Shown here: positions 55,571 to 64,000 of the stretch, one piece after another
How positions within the stretch are numbered: position 1 is the stretch's first letter
How the letters are laid out: each line of letters begins with the position of its first letter
DNA from: Typha latifolia
Taxonomy: Eukaryota; Streptophyta; Magnoliopsida; Poales; Typhaceae
Assembly (NCBI GenBank): GCA_019914945.1
Contig: CM034099.1
Location: 9,995,001-10,059,000 of the forward strand
Reading direction: 5' to 3'
DNA: 64,000 nucleotides
The notes under the pieces: model-generated
Database searches by the model: none
Told to the model about the DNA's origin: nothing
What the model saw: only the letters and a program-made list of their open reading frames with translations
Translations under genes and position numbers: made by a program

Positions 55571-58022
55571 GGTAAGAACTCCAACCATCGTCTTGGTATC
55601 CGAGCAACATCTCAAACAAAAATTTCAGCCACTGACTTGGCTGAAAATGGATGTGACAATGCAGAAAAATGCGTATACTTGCTCAATCTATCAACTACTA
55701 CAAAAATAATGAAATAACCATGTACCAACGGAAGACCCTCTATGAAATCCATAGAAATATGTTCCCAAACACGGTCTAGTATAGGTAAAGACTGTAGTAA
55801 TCCGACTAGTTTCAATGTGGTTGCTTTAGACCTTTGATAGATTTCGCATGCACGGACAAAACTCCTCACAACCCGTCTCAATCCTATCCATGTGCAACTT
55901 TGAGATATCCTCTTATAAGTCCTCAAGACACCCTCATGATTAGCCTCTAAAGTTTGGTGGAAGTGCTCCAACAATTTCTGCCGTAATCTATCATTTGCTG
56001 GCACTCTAATGCATCTACGGTCCAGCAACAAACTGCCTCGATTCTCCAACTCTTGATAGCGCTCTAGATCATCCAACACCTCCTGCAATAATCTCAAAAT
56101 ATCTGGGTCAGATATACATGCATAACTTAGCCCGTCAAAGAAGGAAAAGGTAGGAGAAGAATATGTTACAAGCTCGACAGTATTAGGTTGGCGCGATAAT
56201 GCATCCGTCACTGTATTTTTGTTCTTTTCTCGTATTGGATTTCATAATCATACCCTAGCAATTTTGTGACTCATCTCTACTGTGCCGGAGTGTGTATACG
56301 TTGTCCCATAAAGTATGGAAGACTCCTTTGATTAGTTTGAATGATGAATCGTCTACCGATCAAATAAAGCCTCCACTTTGTCACCGCATGCAGAATTGCC
56401 AATATCTTTCTCTCATAAGTCGATAATTGTTGAGATTTTTGTGATAAAGCCTTACTAAGAAAGGCTATGGGCCGCCCTCCTTGCATTAGTACATCTCCTA
56501 TGTCAACTCCCGACACATTACATTCCACAACGAACTCTTTGGTGAAGTCCGGTAGAGCTAGAACGGGCGACGTCGTCATTGTTGTTTTAAGTTTTTCAAA
56601 AGCTGTAGTGTCTTCATCCGTCCATCTAAAAGAGTCCTTCTTCAGCAAAGAAGCGAGATGAGAAGCGATCTTGCCATACTCATCGATGAAGCGACGATAA
56701 TATTCGGTTAGCCCCAAAAATCATCGCAATCCAATGGTAGTAGTAGGAATAGGCCAAGCGGTCATGCATGCTACCTTTTGAGGATCTACCGCTACACCTT
56801 CCACTGAGATGATGTGGCCTAAATATTCCACTTGTGGTACTCCCCATAGGCACTTGGACTTCTTAATTTTTAATTGATTTTGCTTCAACAAATTCAGCAC
56901 ATCCTCAAAATGCTGCTAATGCTCCAATTCAGTCATACTATATACCAAAATGTTGTAAAAAAATAACAAGATATACATTCACAATAGAGACCGAAATATA
57001 TCATTCATGAGGCCTTGAAAGGTAGCTAGAACATTGGTGAGACCAAAATGCATCACCCGAAACTCGTAATGCCCGTCCGAAGTCTGAAATATAGTTTTGT
57101 GCACATCCGCCATGCGAACTCTAATTTGATGATACCCGGCCCTCAAGTCAAGCCTGCCAAATATAGTCGCATTTGCAAGCTCGTCCAACAGCTCCTGTAA
57201 AACCAGAATATGATACCAGTTCTTGACGGTAATAGCGTTTAGTGCTCGATAGTCGACACAAAAATGCAATGTCCCATCTTTTTTTCGCACCAATAGCACT
57301 AGAGAAGAGTATGAGCTATGCCTTGGTTGAATGAGGCCTCGCTCCAACATCTCGGCTACCATCTTGGAAATAACTTATTTTTGTACATATGGATACCGAT
57401 ATGGCCTTACGTTTGCCGATGTAGCCCTGGGTATAATCTCTATGCGATGGTCCGCTGTTCGCCTCGGTGGCAACTTCTATGGCTTCTCAAACAGTCCAAA
57501 AAAGTTATTTAATAAATTGGACAATTCAATTATAGTACCTAAACTCATTTGAGGCTCATCTCTAGCTGGTACTAACTGAAGAAGATAGGCTAAATCATAC
57601 GCAAAAGGCAGCCCCACTATAGGCTGCATTATAGGAATCGACAAAAACCGAACACTATCAAGCCGCACATCTTTGTTTTCTTGCTTAAATTTCATCCACA
57701 TGCTTCGAAAATCAAAAGTGACGGGTCCCAACTTTTGTAACCACTGCGTGTCAAGGATAATGTCCTCACAGCACCAACAGATACAAGTCCACAATGATGT
57801 CATGTTCTTGCACCCGCATACTGACCCAGCGGTATAAGCTCTCTGCCTTAAGCTTTGTGCCGTCTCTAATAGCAACGTCAAACCCCGTGGTCGGTTCAGC
57901 ATCCAAACCCAATCTCCTTACCAACCTCTCATCTAGAAAGTTGTTTGCACTCCCGAAATCGATGAGGATATGCACACAATGCTTTCTAATGAGTCCGTCT
58001 ACTCGTAACGTCCTCGGCACGG
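55571..58022 (-). pseudogene. family A element G: pol part
   Basis: The minus strand holds protease (57766-58020, IDFGSANNF, serine/threonine motif decayed), RT (56979-57500), RNase H (56277-56717, open for 146 codons) and the integrase zinc domain and early core (55612-56211, open for 199 codons, with the HX3H...CX2C-type pattern HFHQTLEANHEG and RACEIYQR, where the second cysteine is replaced). At about 55610 it skips most of the core, and the chromodomain and left LTR are missing. Element F interrupts it at 58022, and gag continues at 61271. Confidence 0.85.
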
Positions 58023-58924
58023 TGATACGAATCAGATCAAATCGATCACATCAAAAGGATATTAGGCTCAATGGATTGAGTCTAATTATTTTTTTTTGGT
58101 TATTTGGTTTAGTTAGAGTGTTAGTAGGTTAGGAATTTATTTAATTAGCTAAATCCAACTCTGTGCAATTTTGGGAAAATATTAATAGAATATTTTACAC
58201 ATATCCAAATAATATTAAAAGTTGGATAAGGTCACCAACCTCATGATCTACAACTTTTATATTCATTACCTCTGCAGATTCGGAATCTATGTGACAAAAC
58301 GAAAGCTTAATCCGAGAGGTAATCGGAGAAGATAAGGACTACTGGTTTAGTTGGTTTGTTAGGGTTTCATATTATTTTAGGATTTGTTGGCTAGCCTCTA
58401 TAAATATGTGGATGGTAGCCAACTTCACTATGGAATTAGATTCTTGATTTCTTGCCTTCTATCTTCTCTCTAGACTCCTCCCTCCTCTCTCTTCACCATC
58501 CTTCCATATTTACCATTGGCAATGTTTCTCCTTATTTTTAATCTCCCTCGTCTGTCAAGACACCCTTATTCTTTGGGATCTAGACCACTTTGTTCCCTTC
58601 GTCTACTTCCCTTAATCACTTCCACAATCCACCCTCATCTCCATACCCATCCATGACCCTAACATGCACTCCACCCATCACCACTACTATCACCCACGTT
58701 ATTCCGTGTTTTCATCCCTGCTATAGTTTTAATCTGTAAATGGCATAAATTTAAAAGTTATATATTAGGAAGTTACGGATCCAACCCAATTAGTTTAGTA
58801 ATTTTTTGACTACAAGAGAATATCTGACGAACATTTTCCCACGATTGTGCGGACTGTTTTCTACAATAAATTCATATCTTAAGGAATTGTTTTGTAGTCG
58901 ATCTTTTGGTTCCAGATCCTATCA
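58023..58924 (+). repeat. 5' LTR of element F
   Basis: It starts TGATACGAATCAG and ends CCTATCA. It has the family A promoter region with TATA box (CTATAAATATG near 58398) and leader, but its U3 is different and carries no GCGTTCGAACGC cluster. Confidence 0.85.
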
Positions 58925-60309
58925 ATTTGTGAGCCACCGTGGCCCGAACGGACATTAATGAGTACATTGCCTCATGAATGATATATTTCGGCCTCTCTTG
59001 CGAAGGTATGTCTTGGTATTTTTTAATGATATTTTAGTGTATAGCAGGATTGAATTAGAGCATTGGCCGTATTTGGAGGATGTGCCGAATTTGTTGAAGC
59101 AAAATCAATTGAAGATCAAAAAGTCCAAGTGCCTATAGAGAGTACCACAAGTGGAGTATTTAGGCTACATCATTTCAGTGGATGGTGTAGCAACAGATCC
59201 TCAAAAGGTTGCATGTATGACAGCTTGGCCTATTCCTACTACTACTATCGGATTGAGAGAATTTTTGGGGTTGACCGGATATTATCGATGCTTCATCGTC
59301 GAAATTGGCAAGATCGCTGCTCCTCTCACTTCTTTGTTGAAGAATGATTCTTTTAGATGCATGGATGAAGCCACTTCAGCTTTTGAAAACAGCAATGACG
59401 ACGGCACCCATTCTAATGCTACCGGACTTCACCAAAGAATTCATTATTGAATGTGATGCATCGGGTGTTGGCATAGGAGCTGTACTAATGCAAGAAGAAT
59501 GTCCCATTGCCTATCTTAACAAGGCTTTATCATAAAAATCTCAGCAATTATCGATTTATAAAAGAGAGATGTTGGCAATTCTACATGTGGTGACAAACTA
59601 AATGCCTTATTTGATCGATAGGCGATTCATTATCCGAACCGATCAAAGGAGCCTTCCCTACTTTATGGGACAACGTATACACACTCCGGCACAGCAGAGA
59701 TGGGTCACAAAATTGCTGGGGTATGATTATGAAATCCAATATAAGAAGGGAACAAAAAATAGAGCGGCGGATGCACTATCGTGCCAACCCACTACCGCCG
59801 AGCTTGCAGCCTATTCATCTCCTACCTGACCCTTCCTTGACGAGCTGAGGTATGCATGTACATCTAACCTAGATATTTTGATATTGTTGCAAGAAGTGAT
59901 GGATGATCTGGAGCGCCATCTAAAGTTGGAGAATCGAGGCGGTTTGCTACTAGACCGCGGATGCATTCAAGTGTTGGAGCATATTGGTCCGGTTGCATAT
60001 CGTTTGAAGCTGCCAGAGGGGTCGAGAGTGCATCTTGTCTTTTATGTTTCATTGCTGAGGGAGCGCATTGTAGATCATGAGATCGTTGGATCAGTTCTAC
60101 TAGAGCCATTGGAGGAGGTAGAGATTGTAGAGCCAGTTCGTGTACTTGCTAAGCGCCGCCGACGACATGGTACCAGATTGGAGATGAAGATTCTAGTTGA
60201 ATGGCTTGGCAAGCCATTCGATGAGGTGACATGAGAGTTGCAGACTAACATTTTGGAGCGTTTCCCTAACTTTTAACTTTTAGGGCAAGGTGGGGGAAGC
60301 GTGGTGGAT
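58925..60309 (+). pseudogene. element F internal region
   Basis: A truncated primer site (ATTTG) and a gag scrap (to about 58970) join RT at 58971. RT carries VFFNDIL in place of the catalytic FFDD-IL, so one catalytic Asp is lost. RNase H follows to about 59830. At about 59970 the integrase zinc region (LLLDRGCIQV) is fused to LEHIGPVAYRL. The chromodomain (ILVEWLGKPFDEVT) ends near 60234, and the purine tract lies at about 60286-60309. Confidence 0.85.
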
Positions 60310-61270
60310 TGATACGAATCAGATCAAATTGGATCACATCAAAAAGAGATTAGACTCATTGGATTGAGTCTAATTATCTTATTTGGTTATTTAGTTTAGT
60401 TAGAGTCTTAGTAGGTTAGGATTTCATTTAATTAGCTAAATCTAACTCTGTGTAATTTTGGAAAAATATTCGTAGAATATTCTACACATATCTAAATAAT
60501 ATCAAACTAGTTGGATAAGGTCGCCAACCTCCAGATCGACAACTTTTATATTCATTACTTCTCTAGATTCGGAATCTATCTGCGACAAAACGAAAGCTTA
60601 ATTTGAGAGGTAATCGGAGAAGATAAGGAATACTGGTTTAGTTGGTTTGTTAGGGTTTCATATTGTTTTAGGACTTGTTGGCTAGCCTCTACAAATATAT
60701 TGATGGCAGCCAACTTCACTATGGAATTGGATTCTTGATTTCTTGCCTCCTATCTTCTCTCTAGACTCCTCCCTCCTCCCTCTTCACCATCCTTCCACAT
60801 CTACCGTTGGCAAGGTTTCTCCTCGCTTTTAATCTCCCTCGTCTATCGAGTCACCCCTTTTCTTTGGGATCTAGACCACTTCGTTCCCTTCGTCTACTTC
60901 CCGTAATCACTTTCACAATCCACTCTCATCTCCATACCCATCCATAACCCTAACATCCACTCCACCCGTCACCACACCATCACCCACGTTATTCCGTGTT
61001 TTCGTCCCTACTACAGTTTGAATCTGTGAAGGACATAAATACAAAAGTTGTAGATTAGGAATTATGAATCCAACCCAATTGGTTTAGTAATTTTCTGACT
61101 ACTAGAGAATATCTAACGAATATTTTCCCACGGTTGCGCGGACTGTTTCCTGCAATAAATTTAGATCTTAAGGAATTATTCCGTAGTCTATCTTTTGGTT
61201 CCAGATCCTATCAATTTGGTATCAGAGCCTATCATTTGGTATCAGAGTCATTTGGTATCCGAGCCTAACA
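60310..61270 (+). repeat. 3' LTR of element F with primer-site tail
   Basis: The first 904 bp match the 5' LTR and end CCTATCA at 61213. A 57-bp tail follows, containing TGGTATCAGAGCC, TGGTATCAGAGTC and TGGTATCCGAGCC. Only then, after AACA at 61270, comes the host duplication CGCGG. The tail therefore lies inside the integrated element. Confidence 0.8.
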
Positions 61271-62588
61271 CGCGGAAGTACCCAAATATGCATACATCGA
61301 TATTTCAGCTTGGATATCTTTCTCCGCACCCTCTTCGACGGCGTCCTCATGGACCTCCTTTGGACACTCTCCATCATCAACAACCTCATCATCCTCCTTG
61401 AGACCGTCGATGAGCATCACACTCCCAATCAGTTTGGAACATCGATGACCCGGGTGAAACGTTCATCGCATAGAAAGAAAAAGCCCTTCGCTCTTCTTTC
61501 CTCCACCTGGGCAGGTGTGAGAGTTCGAACAGGGGGTCGTATGCCTCCTCTAACATTAGAAGGTCTCAAAGGTGGTTGTGGTCTAGTACTCGCAGCAGCT
61601 GATTTTAAACCCGCAAAATTTCCAGCCGGCGTTCTAGGTGCAAGCCGCCCATCTCAGTTGCTCCAATTGATTTTTGCTGCCATCTTTAGAGCCTTATGCT
61701 TTGGCTCCATCTTGACAGCTTTTTCAAAGACCTCCTCAAGAGTAGTAGGACAAAGAGCATGAACATCCGCTTGTATCTTCTCTTACAGTCCTAAAATAAA
61801 TGTGCTCATCAATGTCGATTCAGGCCAAGGTGGCTCACATCGACTACTAACTCTTTCAAATTTAGCTTGGTACTTCAATACAATCGTCTTCTGGACCATC
61901 TTGCTTAATGTGGCAGCAAAATCTTCATATGCCGCTGTCACAATAGCATTGTCGGGTTCGTGAAAGATCCTTAGTTCATGTCTAAACCTTTGTGCATGTT
62001 GATCTCCTTCTCTAAATCCTCGAGCATGTCCATCACCATCTCTGAAGGGATCAATCTCATCCTCAAAGTGCCAATCCTCCTCATCGACGAAGCGCACCGG
62101 TGCCGCACGCCTCTCAGGTTCCACCACCGCTGGTTTTGGGTTTTATAACAGAGGTTGGGGATGATGTGTAGGCATGGGTAAGAGGGGATCATTGACACTC
62201 ACATGTCGCACCTAGACTTGTGGGGTATCAGTTGGATGAGATGCCATCGCTGGTCCTTGGGGCACAGATCGTCGTCGAGGAGATGACAAAGCCGATCGAT
62301 TTATGACATATTCTTTTAAATTATTATGATCATTTTGTATTGCGTTAACTCTATGCAGTAATATTTGGAATATGCCCCTAAGTTCATCCGCCAAGCCCAT
62401 ATTCACACCCATGGATGTTGACTGACTCGGTCCTACCGTGGTCGCTCTAAATGAATCGGCCTCACAGTTAGGGTTATCGTGGATTGATGTTCCCTTGTTG
62501 GTGTGCTCTCCATTGGTCTCCTTATTGATGTCATCTTCCTTGTTTCAACCATTAATAGAGGTCTGAGGTTCGCCTAGCTCTGATACCA
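61271..62588 (-). pseudogene. element G gag and primer-binding site
   Basis: The minus strand carries the gag start and N-terminal region (62550-62200), capsid (about 61800-62127, with a deletion near 61940), a zinc knuckle that is decayed near 61440-61490, and the acidic linker to protease. The reversed primer-binding site GCTCTGATACCA lies at 62577-62588. Confidence 0.8.
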
Positions 62589-62591
62589 AAT

Positions 62592-63319
62592 TGATGGGTT
62601 ATGGCACCAAAAGATAGGTTATGGAACAACTCCTTTAAGATCTAGATTTATTACAGGAATCAGTCCGCGCAACTGTGATGAAAATATGATATAACGCTGG
62701 TGATGGTGGTGGTGACGGGTGGAATGGAAGTTAGGGTTATGGATGATTATGGAGATGAAGGTGGATGGTGGATGGTGGATGTAGTTAAGGGAGATAGACG
62801 AAGGGGAAGAAGTGGTTGAGATCCCAAAAAAGAGGGAGGACTCAATAGACGGGGGAGATTAGAAGTTAGGAGAGACCTTGCCAATGGTAGAGGTGGAAGG
62901 ATGGTGAAGAGGGAGGAGGGAGATTAGAGTAGATAGATAATAGAGAGGCACGAAATTAATATTCCAATAACATAATAAATTTGGCTGCCATCTACATATT
63001 TATAAATGCTAGCCAACAAGTCCTAAAATAATAAGCAACCCCAATTCTAGAGGATTCCCACTGACGGGCGCATTCGAATGCACAAAAAGTATACTATGTA
63101 TGTGCGAATACGATGTAGGCATTCGAACGCGGTGTTCGAACTCGCTCGACCGCGTTCGAATGCGCATTGCATGTTCTCTGTATTTGTGAATCTGATGTAG
63201 GCGTTCGCAAGGGCGTTCGAACGCGACCCCTCCTATGTTCGAACACGACCTATAAAAATTTTATTTTAATAAAAATAAATAACTAATATAGTAAGAAAAG
63301 ATCCTAACTAAATGTATCA
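62592..63319 (-). repeat. 5' LTR of element G (728 bp)
   Basis: It runs from TGATGGG at 62592 to GTATCA at 63319. The palindrome cluster is at 63065-63250, with an exact 12-mer near 63215. The other LTR of G is not present in the window. Confidence 0.85.
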
Positions 63320-63589
63320 GTGGCGGACGGCTAAGGGTGGTGGTGGATGGCCGTAGGGTAGGGTGGTTGCTAGAAGTGATATTGGCTATAGATTGGAGGT
63401 AGAATTAGGGTTTCTAACTTAGATCTACTCGTAAGAAAATAAAGACGATCTAACGACTACGATAAAATGGTAAATGCAATAATAAGAAAATAACTAAATA
63501 ATTCTCAATACTTGGATGCCTGAATTAATAAATAAAGAAGCCCAACCCTCTACATATAGAGATAGGGTACGATGAGTCCTACTCGGACT
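63320..63589. other. no gene seen
   Basis: GGTGGTGG-rich low-complexity sequence is followed by AT-rich sequence. Nothing recognisable was found. Confidence 0.5.
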
Positions 63590-63930
63590 AGCCCTAAAGG
63601 TTTATACAACTCGAACTAGGACTTGCCCGAGACTAACTCTAAAGGCTTATATGACTCGAATTAGGACTTGTCTTAGAGGCTTACATGACTTAATTAAACT
63701 TGTCTTAATGACTTAATTGAACTTGCCTTAGTGGCTTACATGACTTAATTGGACTTGCCTTAAAGGCTTACTTGACTTAACTAGATTTGCCTTAAGGGCT
63801 ATCGTGACTTATTTGGACTTATCTTGACTTACTTTAAGGGCTGTCATGACTTATTACAACTTGCCTTAATAGCTCAAATGAGTAAACTAGAATTGTCTAA
63901 AAGGCTTACATCCTGAAATAATTAAAAGAT
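63590..63930. repeat. imperfect minisatellite, unit about 30-35 bp
   Basis: Words ACTTGCCTTA, AAGGCTTAC and ATGACTTAATT recur about ten times in the same order with drift in length. Each unit includes a CCTTAAAGG-like near-palindrome. It reaches close to the window edge. Confidence 0.75.
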
Positions 63931-64000
63931 AAATAGACTCAACTCGACTTAACCTATGTGGTCGGATCGTAACAACCTTCAACAAATCGATATTTTGTTG

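Larger units (their letters stand above)
58023..61270 (+). mobile_element. nested deletion-derivative gypsy element F
   Basis: It has LTRs at 58023-58924 and 60310-61270 and target duplications CACGG (58018-58022) and CGCGG (61271-61275), one CpG-type change apart. Removing it rejoins element G's protease sequence. Inside it has a scrap of primer site and gag, then RT from the LMNDIF stretch, RNase H, a piece of the integrase zinc domain joined directly to the chromodomain region, and the purine tract. It lacks most of gag, all of the protease and most of integrase, so it must have relied on another element. Confidence 0.85.

Overview
The window is nuclear DNA of a flowering plant. The evidence is Ty3/gypsy chromovirus retrotransposons primed by initiator-methionine tRNA, hAT-type DNA transposons, GT-AG introns and two ordinary plant genes. 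The GC-rich coding sequence of the two genes would fit a monocot, but I cannot name the species. About 85% of the window is transposable-element sequence, nearly all of it broken by stops, frameshifts and deletions.

Layout. Positions 1-5880 are a mosaic of truncated gypsy pieces in alternating orientation. Positions 6399-38344 read as one old minus-strand gypsy element (family C), blown up from a normal size to about 32 kb by insertions. These are an LTR-like insert in its 3' LTR (6546-8554), a 3' piece of a family A element (10985-14434), a 1,724-bp solo LTR with TSD ACTCG (15209-16932), a complete family A element with TSD CGTTC (17023-24377) that itself holds a 754-bp solo LTR with TSD CTTTC, and a family A complex with TSD GTGAG (25801-37323) that holds a complete non-autonomous element B with TSD TTAGG (31137-35123). 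Removing the inserts restores the reading of the interrupted host element at the clean junctions, so the order of events can be read directly.

Positions 38350-47000 hold the first cellular gene, a two-exon TMEM230/DUF872-like small membrane protein (40103-40527), followed by several kb of apparently non-coding sequence and a possible gene-fragment-carrying transposon. Positions 47043-53099 hold two hAT-like elements of one family, one with a 500-bp MITE inside it, plus a solo family C LTR and a 512-bp element with long inverted repeats. The second cellular gene, an intronless MATH-BTB (BPM-type) Cullin-3 adaptor, lies at 53577-54785. Its promoter carries a 28-bp unit repeated three times, each with a TATA-like core. 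From 55020 to 63319 lie further gypsy remnants, including a nested element F (58023-61270). The right edge holds an imperfect minisatellite.

Two themes recur across the LTRs. First, the region upstream of the LTR TATA box is packed with copies and decayed copies of the 12-bp palindrome GCGTTCGAACGC, in several otherwise distinct LTR families. Second, in several elements the tRNA primer-binding site is duplicated, and in two cases it lies inside the integrated LTR end, bounded by the target-site duplication. No bacterial features, CRISPR arrays, rRNA or convincing tRNA genes were seen.
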